The position numbers were made by a program, and so were the translations under genes. DNA of 64,000 nt from Maratus speciosus (taxonomy: Eukaryota; Arthropoda; Arachnida; Araneae; Salticidae): the NCBI GenBank assembly GCA_963932465.1, contig OZ010800.1, positions 30,196,852-30,260,851 on the forward strand, in the 5' to 3' direction. The notes under the pieces were generated by a model. It was not told the origin of the DNA. It did not search any database and was given only the letters and a program-made list of their open reading frames with translations. This document shows, one piece after another, positions 55,091 through 64,000 of the stretch; the stretch's first letter is position 1, and the number at the start of each line of letters is the position of its first letter.

Positions 55091-55254
55091 TGTAAATTAT
55101 ATGAGTAGCAGTTAATAAATTTGAAAATGGGAATAGATATTTAAATTTCACGTCTGCCACACACATGTATAATTTGTAAAAGAATTTAATTTGACACATT
55201 TAAAAAAAATCACATTACTACGGAAACATGCCGATTTGTTTTCCGAAACTTGTA

Positions 55255-55630
55255 TATACATATAAAATACAAACGGAAATTTCGTTTCGGCTGCATATAG
55301 CTCGAGTTTGGCTAAGTTGATTTTGACGATTTTATACTGTTAGATAACTTTTCATGGAAGGTTTCAGTACATGGCATAACATTCTGCGGTGATCCTTTTT
55401 AGAATAACAGTGAAAATTTCTATAATTAATTCTATAATATAAACCCGATTATGAAAGCTTAGCCTTTTAAAAAGATTTCAGGGAATGGAATTGGACAGGA
55501 CTTACACTGTTAGCTAGATAATTTTCCAGTTAAGGTTTTGTTATATAACATATTGTTCTACATTGCTTAGTTATAGAGTTATGGGATGGATTCTCTTATC
55601 AGGTGCCCCATTTTTAAAGCCAAGGGGAAA
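55255..55630. repeat. TATATAAAATCCAAACGG repeat, copy 3
   Basis: Starts with ATATAAAATACAAACGGAAA, followed by two ~160-bp units, each with ACTGTTAGNTAGAT, a TTTTC-AG/GG motif, ATAACATA and a GATTATGAAAG segment. Confidence 0.65.
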
Positions 55631-55926
55631 TATTCCTGACTCATATTTGACGACAAATTTGGCTATTATTTACTAATATAGGCGTCAGAGTGATATCATT
55701 TATTTTTTGCTTTAGATTTCTGTTACAAATATCTTAGAAACTCGCTGTGTCAAGAGGTTTTTCTGTACATTTTTGTTATCCCGGTGAAAATTTTGTCAAT
55801 AGCAATTTATTCCCGGCAATATCAGAATTTTTTTTCGCGTATGTAAATTAGAAAAATGACTTTGATGATGAAATAGATTATTTTGGTTTTGTATTATATC
55901 TGATTTTGATTTTTTTTTTTTTTTTT
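55631..55926. other. Spacer without recognised features
   Basis: AT-rich, with a poly-T run at its end. Nothing supported. Confidence 0.4.
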
Positions 55927-56050
55927 AGGTAGCTTTCTTTACAAAAAAGCTACCTATTGCAGCCGTTCGGAGGAAAGCGATTTCAAAAAATTTTGGTATA
56001 TTTTCATCGATCATGACCCCCAGACCCCGAAACCACCCTCCGTTCAAAAT

Positions 56051-56090
<40 letters not shown>

Positions 56091-58270
56091 CCTATGTCAC
56101 ACTATAACTCCCGTAATTATGAACCGATTTCGATGTAATTCGGTGTGTACATAGTACATACCAATGTCTCGAACGAGTTCGTTGGCCAGCTTCATCCGCC
56201 GTTTTGTTTCAAAATGGCGGCCATTTAAAATTTAAAAAAAAATTTAAAACTTGAAATGTGGTACCAAAAAATTAAAAATGGAAAAATATTTTTTCTTATG
56301 TATTTGACCTTTATACAAAGATTCCGGAGCAGTTTTTGTTTCGTCTATATCTTAAAAAATGGCTGAGTTATAGCATTTTGAATTTCTAGCGTGGCTGACA
56401 TTTTGAAACGTCCTGAAATTTGTCACGCGATAAAAGGCGTATTTATGAACCGATTTGGATGTAATTCGGTGTGTACATAGTACATACCAATCTCTCGACC
56501 GAGTTCGTTGGCCAGCTTCATCCGCCATTTTGTTTCAAAATGGCGGCCATTTAAAAAATTTTTAAAAATTTAAAATTTGAAATGTGGTACCAAAAAATTG
56601 AAAATGGAAAAATATTTTTTTCTTATGTATTTGACCCTTATACAAAGATTTCGTAGCCGTTTTTGTTTCGTCTATATCTTAAAAAATGGCTGAGTTATAG
56701 AATTTTGAATTTCTAGCGTGGCTGACATTTTGAAACGTCCTGAATTTTGTCACGCGATAAAAGGCGTATTTATGAACCGATTTGGATGCAACTTCGTTTA
56801 TACATAGTACATACCAATGTCTCGACTGAGTTCGTTGGCCAGCTTCACCCGCCATCTTGTTTAAAAATGGCGGTCATTTAAATTTTTAAGAAAAATTTAA
56901 ATTTGAAATGTGGTACCAAAAATTGAAAATTGAAAAAATATTTTCTTCTTATGTGCTTGACCTTGATAAAAAGATTCGGGAGCAGTTTTTGTTTCGTCTA
57001 TATCTTAAGAAATGGCTGAGTTATAGCATTTTGAATTTCTAGCGTGGCTGATATTTTGAAACGTCCTGATTTTTCTCACGTAATAACAGGCGTATTTATG
57101 AACCGACTTGGATGTACCTTGGTGTGTACATAGTACATACAAATATCTCGACCGAGTCCGTTGGCCAGCTTCATCCGCCATCTTGTTTCAAAATGGCGGC
57201 CTTTTAAATAAATTAAAAAATAAAAAAAATTAAATGAGATACCAAAAAATTGGAAAATGAAAAAGATTTTTTTTGTATGTGTTTGACCTTAATACAAAGA
57301 TTCCGGAACAGTTTTTCTTTCGTCTATATCTAAAAAAAAATGGCTGAGTAATAGCATTTTGAATTTCTCTTGTGGCTCACATTTTAAAACGACCTGATTT
57401 TTGTCACGCGATAACAGGCGTATTTATGAACCTATTTGGATGTAACTTGGTCTGTACATAGTACATACCAATGTCTCGACCGAGTTCGTTGGCCAGCTTC
57501 ATTCGCCATCTTGTTTCAAAAGGGTTGCTATTTAAAAAAAATTAAATTTTAAATTCAAAATGAGGTATTAAAAAATTGGAAAATGAAAAAGATTTTTTTT
57601 ATGTGTTTGGATTTGATACAAAGATTCAGGAGCAGTTTTTGTTTCTGAAAATTTGTTCTTTTGTTGATATCTTAAAAAATGGTTGATTTATAGCACTTTG
57701 AATTTCTAGCATGGCTAACATTTTGAAACGATCTTGTATTTGTCACGCGATAACACACGTATTCGCCTATTTCGATGTAAGAAGGCATGTGGATAGTATA
57801 CATCAACACCTCGACCAAGTTCGCTGGCCAGATTCATCAGCCATCTTGTTTCAAATGGCGGCCATTAAATTAAAAAATATATATATATTTAAAGTGAGGT
57901 GCAAAAAAAAAAATTAGAAATTGAAAAAGGTTTCTTTCTTAAGTATTTGATCTTGATATAAGGATTCAGGAGCATTTTTTGTTTGTCTTTACCTTAAAAA
58001 ATGGCTCAGATATAGCAGTTTCAATTTCTATTGTGGGTGACATTTTGAAAAATCTGATTTTTTGCATGCGACAGCACTCCTATATATTAACCGATTCCCA
58101 TGTGAGTGAGCATGTGCACAGCAATTACTAAGGTCTCGACCAAGTTCACTGTTTAGCCTCATCCACCATGTTGTCTTAAAATGACAGGCACTTTAAGAAA
58201 TTGCCGAATTTGGCAGCCAAATATAAGTTACTTTAAAGAAAAGCAGCTTGGATAAAGCTGACTAATTTCG
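55927..58270. mobile_element. Hairpin, (TA)n and ~320-bp tandem-repeat element
   Basis: Starts with a hairpin AGGTAGCTTTCTTT...AAAAAAGCTACCT followed by ATTGCAGCCGTTCGG. A (TA)n tract sits at 56056-56088. Six to seven units of about 320 bp follow (starts near 56118, 56449, 56771, 57094, 57426, 57755 and a remnant at 58085). Each has ACCGATTTGGATGTAATTCG, GTACATAGTACATACCAATG, TTCGTTGGCCAGCTTCATCC and CAAAATGGCGGCCATTT. Divergence increases to the right. It ends near a small hairpin CAGCTTGGATAAAGCTG (58241-58257). The architecture parallels the element at 6822-8065. Non-coding. Confidence 0.78.
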
Positions 58271-58984
58271 CGAAATTCTCATTCATTATATTGATAAAAA
58301 TTAGTATTGAATCTCCTATATTCGGTTTCCACTAAATTGAGCTTCGTGTGTTTGCATGATATAAGTTGGCTTTTTTTAAATAAGGATTATGAAAGCTACC
58401 TCTTCCTCCCGGCACTGGCCGGAAGGACTTTTTTTTAATGAAATGTGTGAAAGGTGCGCATTTGAAATGTTTGCAATATGTGTCTTTTAAATACGCGTAT
58501 TTCAAATTAAATGAATGAAGTGTGTGCATTTTAAATGAAATGAATCTAATAAGAATCATGGCGATATATTACAAGATTTGGCGACTTATCACATGCTCCC
58601 TGATAACATAAAGTACCGCTTTTCCTTGCAATAGTTATTGCAAACTATCACTAGAATAATAAAAAATAAATCACCAAACCACTCGCCAAATTATACAAAT
58701 TGACGTTTTATCAAATTACAACGACCATTTGGAAAATTATTTTTTCGAAGACTAAAATTTAAGACATAAAAAATCGCACGGAGTTGATCATACATTACGT
58801 ATGCCATGAATTAAACATTCATAGTGTTATAATTCCAAGCGACAAAAGTCGCCTGCGACTCGTACGTATTATCCACCTGAAACTTTTGTATTATCCAAGC
58901 ATTTCATTGGCTGTTTGTTAAAAGTCTTTTCCATCGTCAGATTTCGAAGAAAACTGAGGGCTCATTTTAAAGGAAATTTCATAC
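58271..58984. other. Repeat debris
   Basis: 58675-58705 (AACCACTCGCCAAATTATAC) is an internal fragment of the 284-bp miniature family. A 75-codon open frame at 58332-58559 follows an internal short duplication and is not a gene. Confidence 0.45.
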
Positions 58985-59185
58985 TTAAACTTCTAAACAT
59001 CCCACAATATTACTTTTTACACCGCCGTATAGAGAAAAAAAATACTTTTAAATGCAATTTGTTTGAAAGCTGTATCTGAATTTGTTTCTGAGCTATTATT
59101 TTTTTTTGCAGTTTTTATTACTTTTTGTCATAGTGGCAACAGAAGGTATCCATCTTTGTTGAAAGTAAAGGGAAATATATATTGC
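58985..59185 (+). mobile_element. Internal fragment of the Helitron-like family
   Basis: TTAAACTTCTAAACATCCCA through TGCAATTTGTTTGAAAGCTG and AGTGGCAACAGAAGGTA matches 13380-13560 and 50085-50260. Neither end is present. Confidence 0.7.
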
Positions 59186-59510
59186 TGTATAGCCAATCAG
59201 GAAACGAATAAAATTCAGATTAAACCAATAAAAACCTTCTGATATGCTTTTGATTTCCCATCCTGACGAGAAATATAACCATTTTCCCAAATGGTTAAAA
59301 ACACGAACACTTTGAGTACTGTAAATAATAAGAGAAATATTGGTAATATTAAATACTAGCCTCCTTTGGCGACCAGTTTATTCTCCATTAAATGTATGCT
59401 AAGCATTGGTTGTATCATGCGACTTTTATTCATAATTTAATTTACTTTTTACTTCCTTAATCCTTCGCCAAATGGTAGATTCTGACAGAGAAATCAAGAA
59501 CCCGGTATTT
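59186..59510. repeat. Partial copy of the 49-kb inverted-repeat arm
   Basis: 59360-59510 (TTTGGCGACCAGTTTATTCT to AATCAAGAACCCGGTATTT) matches 49280-49430 in direct orientation. The first 170 bp have no recognised feature. Confidence 0.6.
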
Positions 59511-59640
59511 GGTACTACTTGATTATCCCTTCGACCAAAAAACTATCGCCAAACTATAAGATTAAATGCCAATAATGGCTTATTGTAAATGTCACATTCA
59601 CTTGACATTAAACACGTTACACGCGTTTGTCTCATAATTA
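59511..59640. mobile_element. Truncated relative of the 284-bp miniature element
   Basis: Left end GGTACTACTTGATTATCCCT, then TCGACCAAAAAACTATCGCC and AAATGCCAATAATGGC. The right end is missing. Confidence 0.65.
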
Positions 59641-59649
59641 ACTTAAAGG

Positions 59650-59862
59650 ACACGGATGTGATATACGCACCATATACGCGATTTTTTTCTGACGCCAATG
59701 TCATATACGCAACGGGTACTTAACTGGCGCCCAAGTGTCGTAATTTTGCTTGATATGGTAACCCGGATAGTGTTGTTTATGCTGTAGATATTTTCGCCAA
59801 ATTGGCGTCAAAAAACTCGCGCTAATATGGTACTTATATGACACCTGAGCCACTGAAAGAAA
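59650..59862. mobile_element. GATGTCATATACGCACC miniature element, copy 3
   Basis: ACGGATGTGATATACGCACC at the left (with a second, nested CAATGTCATATACGCAAC start near 59697) and TATGGTACTTATATGACACC at the right. Interior TGATATGGTAACCCGG as in the other copies. Confidence 0.55.
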
Positions 59863-60317
59863 GGTTACATTGTGTTTATATCTTTAAAGCTTCCCTGTTC
59901 TATAATATAGTCTACACAGATTTGATGAATTTTTGATCAAAGTTTTTTTGGCTACCTTATGGTATTTTCTAGTTATACCAACTTCCTGCCAAAATGTATG
60001 ATAATGCGCCATTTATTTCAATCCTGAACGTGCAAAGTATTTTTATTTCAAACTATGCCAAATATTATGACAATCTACTTATTGAAAGCTAATCTATTCT
60101 TTTTTTTTAAGAAATATTATTTAATCATAACCTTGCATAACTTTTTAATTTACTACTTTTCGTTCGAAAATATTTTTTAATAAGTTATAACTTGCGTTAT
60201 TCGCTGATTCAAAAATAAAAATATTTATTGCAGCCCTAAGAAACAGTTGCACGCCTGCAATTTAAAGAGAAATTTTGATAAAAATATTTTACTGTATAAT
60301 ATGGCACAGTTTTTTTT
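59863..60317. other. AT-rich spacer without recognised features
   Basis: Two AT-rich stretches share a vague motif (TTCGCTGATTCAAAAATAAA here and TTTCGCTGATTAAAAAATGG near 60547), implying an old duplication. No gene is supported. Confidence 0.35.
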
Positions 60318-60475
60318 CTGATGTCAATGTCATATAAGCACCGGGTAATTAACTGGAGCCAAAGTTATGTTATTTTGCTTGATATGATAACCCGGATATA
60401 GATGATATGGTAACGATGTTGTCACTAAATGTCGCCGGAGAAAAATCGCGCCAATATGAAATCTGTGCCAAACAT
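60318..60475. mobile_element. GATGTCATATACGCACC miniature element, copy 4
   Basis: GATGTCAATGTCATATAAGC, then CACCGGGTAATTAACTGG at the left, ATGATAACCCGG inside, and CGCGCCAATATGAAATCTGT at the right. More diverged than the other copies. Confidence 0.5.
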
Positions 60476-60854
60476 TTAATTTATAATGTTTTGAAATTGA
60501 ACATATTTTTTAATATTAAGTAAAATTAAGTTGCAACTTCATTTTTCGCTGATTAAAAAATGGAAATATTTACTACAGTGCTAAGAGACACTTAGAATTT
60601 CATGTGCGTAGTTTAAATGGTATTCTTGAAAAAACAAATTATTTTATAATATCGGAACCCGTACCAAATTGGTTCTTTTACCGAGAAAATTGTGGTACAA
60701 AATGAAATACATTTGTTGTAGACATGATCTTAAATCTCAATACTCACCGATTGAACAGTCTAAATAATTATTCAGCAGAAAAAACAAGAAATATCTTGCA
60801 GTTTCATAAATTTTAAGATTCAATATTCTTATCTATCTATCGACTTCTGCTTCT

Positions 60855-61410
60855 ACTATATATACGAGAGTAAAATGCAATTGGGAAATTCGACCCTGCT
60901 GCATATAACTTGGCCTCACCTGAATAGATTTTTATGAGAATCGAAATGATAGTTAGATAATTTTTCAGGGAAGATATTAGCCTATAACATATCGTTCGAC
61001 GTTGCTTATACATAGAATTATGTTTTAAAGTTCTGTAATCAGACGACGTCGATTATGAAAGATTAGACTTTTTAAAAGATTCAGCCGAATGTATTTCGAT
61101 TGAATATTCACTGTTAGTTAGATATTTTTCAGGCAGAGTTTTAGTATATTCTATACCCTTCTAAATTGCTTAATAATAGAATGTGGTGGAAATTTCTATA
61201 ATCAGATGAACTCGATTATGGAAGTTTAGCATTTTAATAAAGTTCTACAGAACGGATTTTGATAGGTATTCCATTGTTAGTTAGACACCTATTCAGATAT
61301 GGTTTTAGTATTTTGCATATCGTTGCTTAGTCATAAAGTAATGGCTGAAAGTTCCATAATCATGTGAAACCTAATATGAAAGATTAGACTTTTCAAAATT
61401 TCTAGAAGGC
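60855..61410. repeat. ~165-bp tandem units of the TATATAAAATCC family, copy 4
   Basis: Three units with GTTAGNTAGATA/CACTT-TTCAG, AACATATCGTTC/ATTGCTTA and CAGATGAACTCGATTATGGA segments (near 60950, 61112 and 61276). The head is GAGAGTAAAATGCAATTGGG. Confidence 0.65.
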
Positions 61411-61508
61411 GGATATTTATAATAGTTGCTTTAAAGAAAATAAGTTAAAACTGGTGTGAATGACTAAGAACAAACAATCTTCTTGAAACACCATCAAAAA
61501 TATGTAAA

Positions 61509-61554
61509 TGCGCTAGGCCTTTCGAAAGATCTGAGTCTTTCTTCGTCAGGCGCA
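61509..61554 (-). ncRNA. Hammerhead ribozyme-like motif, copy 1
   Basis: On the minus strand: TGCGC, CTGACGA, one extra A, GAAAG, loop ACTCAGAT, CTTTC, GAAA, GGCC, TA, GCGCA. TGCGC/GCGCA forms stem I, GAAAG/CTTTC stem II and the short GGCC stem III. CTGANGA and GAAA are the conserved hammerhead core, and CTA before GCGCA fits the NUH cleavage triplet. Only the extra A before stem II departs from consensus. PLE terminal repeats are known to carry such ribozymes. Confidence 0.6.
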
Positions 61555-61857
61555 AAAAAAGACGTCCTTCTACTATGAAAGCAGAGGCAAGACTGAAATG
61601 AGAGACAAGGGAAAGGAAACAAGCTGAAGAAACAGCCAATAGGAAGTTAGAAATAAACAGCCAATAGGAAAGTAAAAGACAACAGCCTATCACAGAAGGG
61701 AATAATCAAAACAAAAGAACACAAAGTAGGAGGGGCAAAAAATGGGAGGGGGAAAATACATATAATCCAATATGGGAACACATGAAATTAAAAATGAATA
61801 AATAAATGAATAATATATATTTAAAAAAAAACAGACTAATAATAATACAAAAATAAA

Positions 61858-62400
61858 TTAAATGGTAGTACTGAAAAGGTTTTTCCAAGCTGCAGAGAGC
61901 ATTGTGGAATCAGATTTATCATTAACAATAACATCACGATTAAGATAAATAGCTAAATTTTCAAGAAAGTCCAATTCAGAGATACTATTGGCATTAGAGA
62001 TAATATTAGCATTTTGAAAATTAAAACTATGGCCGGAATCCCAAGAGTGCTTGGCAATAGAAGATTTAGAAAATTCTTGATTGATTACATAACGCGAGTG
62101 TTCTTTTAAGCGGATTTCGAGATTCCTTTTAGTTTCACCAATATAAGATAAATCACAACCATTACAAGGAACTTTATAAATTCCCCATTTACGATGATCA
62201 GGAACAGGAGATTTAGTGGAGGGGAATTTGAATTTATTGACAGGTTTAAAGATAATGTTAAAATTGAAACGCTGTAAAACTTTAGCTAACTTGAAACATA
62301 AAGGAGGATAAAAGGGGAGGACAACCAAATTATCAGGCTTGCTTTTGATAGATTTGGAAAGAGTAGAACTATTAGATGGTCTATTGAATTTCTTCACAGC
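61858..62400 (-). pseudogene. PLE family 2 C-terminal region with GIY-YIG endonuclease
   Basis: Reads VKKFNRPSNSSTLSKS, then VLPFYPPLCFKLAKVLQRFN (linker before the endonuclease), then the GIY-YIG domain: WGIYKVPCNGCDLSYIGETKR, followed by RLKEH, SSIAKHSWDSGHSF and SELDFLENLAIYL with the metal-binding Glu, ending FSTTI-stop at 61858. The Cys-x2-Cys and His-x5-His residues typical of PLE endonucleases are all present. The domain itself is uninterrupted, but the reverse transcriptase that should precede it is missing, so the element could not retrotranspose alone. Confidence 0.85.
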
Positions 62401-63206
62401 ATTATTGATAACAGAAGGATTAAAACCTCTTTTGACAGAACAATTTGACCCCCTTTATCAGCTTTAGTAATAATAAGATTATCATTGGACTTAAGCTCAT
62501 TCAGAGCGATATTTTAAGAACGAGAAAGATTAGGTTTAAATTTTGAATTATTAGAAGAAATAGTATCAGCAAGGATGTGACGAAGAGTTTCTTTTTGAAA
62601 AGGAGTGACTTTACTATGTTTAAAGGAAGACTCAATAGGAGCAATCAATTTAGTGAGAGAAGGTTTGCAAGACTGAGAAAAATTTAAACCAAGATCTAAA
62701 ATGCTTTTTTGCTCAGGAGTTAACATGTGAGAGGAGAGATTAACGATGCAGTTCTCATTTGATAGGATCTTATATGAAAATTGAGACTTATTTTGCTTAT
62801 TGCACAACGAAGAAAACTTTTTATCAAGCTTATTTTGATGAGCAGTTTTGAAAGTAAGTAGAGAAGACCAACCTTTATTTTCAATATCACAGAAATTGTC
62901 AAGATTTTTACTGAGGAACAAATGAAGGTCATAAAGCTCTTCTTCAATTTTGGAGAGAGTATGCCGAACATCTTGAATACAGGCTCTTAAAATAATAAAA
63001 TGTGAACGAACCATAGCTTTTGAAACTCTAACAGAGCTACTAACAGAACATTTAAGTTGAATAAAATTGGGAATAACATTATTTTTCTTGCAATTTTGAA
63101 GAAAATTTAAGTGTTTAAGAAATTCCACACGCTTACGTCTGAGTTTAGTAAATCTGTTAAATTGAGCAGTAAACATAATAGCAATCCAAAAATAAACAAA
63201 GTACAA
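62401..63206 (-). pseudogene. PLE family 2 N-terminal region and RT entry, RT core deleted
   Basis: Begins near 63206-63176 with FNRFTKLRRKRVEFLKHLNF then NNVIPNFIQLK, as in other PLE N-termini (compare the NVVPNFLSVK block of family 1). LDLGLNFSQSCKPS is the GPKF-like block. One nonsense codon lies after NLSRS (62514-62516). Reading continues in frame with NIALNELKSNDN and ITKADKGGQIVLSK, the first RT motif. At about 62430 the sequence jumps, with a frame change, to RGFNPSVINNAVKKF, which belongs after the RT. The whole fingers-palm region including the catalytic aspartates is absent. Confidence 0.85.
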
Positions 63207-63430
63207 ATGTAGAATACTAAACTATAAATAAGACATAAAAAATAAATTAGCAAATAAATTAATCAATGAAAAAAAAAATACAAATATAGAATACTAAACT
63301 ATAAATAAGACATAATAAATTAATCAATAAGATAAATAAAGAATAAACAACATACAGATATAGAATATTAAACTATGAAAAGACATAAAAATAAATAAGC
63401 AAATAAATTAATCAATAAGATAAATAAAGA
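63200..63430. repeat. Short tandem repeats in PLE family 2 5' region
   Basis: ATAGAATACTAAACTATAAA plus TAAGACATAA and AAATTAATCAAT blocks recur about three times (near 63205, 63282, 63360). Confidence 0.8.
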
Positions 63431-63514
63431 GCTAAAACAATGCAAAAAGTACTTACATACAAAAGGGAATGGGTGGAAAAGTATAAAATGTTGAAATGCC
63501 AGAAGAAGCACAAT

Positions 63515-64000
63515 CAAAGAAAATAAGTTAAAACTGGTGTGAATGACTAAGAACAAACAATCTTCTTGAAACACCATCAAAAATTTGTAAATGCGCTAGG
63601 CCTTTCGAAAGATTTGAGTCTTTCTTCGTCAGGCGCAAAAAAAGACGTCCTTCTACTATGAAAGCAGAGGCAAGACTAAAATGAGAGACAAGGGAAAGGA
63701 AACAAGCTGAAGAAACAGCCAATAGGAAGTTAGAAATCAAAAGCCAATAGGAAAGTAAAAGACAACAGCCTATCACAGAAGAGAATAATCAAAACAAAAG
63801 AACACAAAGTAGGAGGTGCGAAAAATGGGAGGGGGAAAATACATATAATCCAATATGGGAACACATGAAATTAAAAATGAATAAATAAATGAATAATATA
63901 TATTTAAAAAAACAGACTAATAATAATACAAAAATAAATTAAATGGTAGTACTGAAAAGGTTTTTCCAAGCTGCAGAGAGCATTGTGGAATCAGATTTAT
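63515..64000 (-). mobile_element. Second PLE family 2 copy, 3' end only
   Basis: Repeats 61432-61985 with few differences (for example AATTTGTAAATG for AATATGTAAATG) and ends at the window edge inside the endonuclease C-terminus (FSTTI-stop at about 63945). Its 3' end abuts the 5' end of the first copy directly. Confidence 0.88.
63592..63637 (-). ncRNA. Hammerhead ribozyme-like motif, copy 2
   Basis: Identical to 61509-61554 except for one loop base (ACTCAAAT for ACTCAGAT). All core and stem positions are preserved. Confidence 0.6.

Larger units (their letters stand above)
61432..63514 (-). mobile_element. Penelope-like element (family 2), RT-deleted copy
   Basis: Minus orientation. The terminal repeat at 61432-61985 recurs at 63515-64000, so this copy is joined head-to-tail to a second copy continuing past the window. 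The repeat spacing is 2,083 bp. Order from the 5' side: AT-rich untranslated region with ~100-bp repeats (63200-63430, three ATAGAATACTAAACTATAAA units), N-terminal coding block, deletion, GIY-YIG endonuclease, 3' region with a hammerhead-like motif. It shares no nucleotide similarity by eye with the 29-48 kb family. Confidence 0.85.

Overview
The window is intergenic, AT-rich eukaryotic DNA built almost entirely from transposable elements and tandem repeats. I found no intact host gene, rRNA, CRISPR array or bacterial-style operon. Helitrons, hAT-like miniature elements, a pogo/Tc1-like relic, a mariner-type transposase fossil, two families of Penelope-like retroelements (PLEs) and a LINE ORF1 relic together suggest an invertebrate, most likely an arthropod. 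A chelicerate is possible but not shown.

Layout. 1-4620: satellite with higher-order periodicity. 5050-5720: mariner/IS630-type transposase fossil. 6680-11201: miniature inverted-repeat elements, a microsatellite plus tandem-repeat element, and a partial copy of the arm of a larger element. 11204-16379: tandem repeats and Helitron-like elements. 16380-20142: fold-back (palindromic) repeats with two 284-bp miniature elements and an insertion at a palindrome centre. 20143-25598: AT-rich DNA with weak repeats.

The centrepiece is 25599-48925, a nested insertion stack that the sequence itself lets one unwrap. (0) A ~2.4-kb element with terminal inverted repeats (GAGGACCC.AGAAGCCAAGG) carries a broken gene on the minus strand. 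(1) That gene is split by a pogo/Tc1-like relic (27474-48427, TA duplication). (2) The relic is split by a tandem PLE array (28820-48214, 12-bp target duplication CATATAGACGTT). (3) PLE copy B is split by a 9,758-bp element with CCCAGCTA termini (32003-41760, TA duplication). (4) That element is itself hit by a hAT-like element (duplication TCATGAAC), a microsatellite-cored miniature element (TAATATTT) and other insertions. (5) A LINE ORF1 relic inside it carries a further miniature element. Paralogous uninterrupted sites inside the window confirm several layers.

48930-61430 holds a second Helitron block, inverted repeat pairs, more miniature elements and a 2.3-kb array of ~320-bp tandem units. 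61432-64000 holds a second, different PLE family on the minus strand. It is arranged head-to-tail, with a hammerhead-ribozyme-like motif in each terminal repeat and most of the reverse transcriptase deleted between an N-terminal region and an intact-looking GIY-YIG endonuclease. All coding sequences seen are relics or partly broken copies of mobile-element genes.
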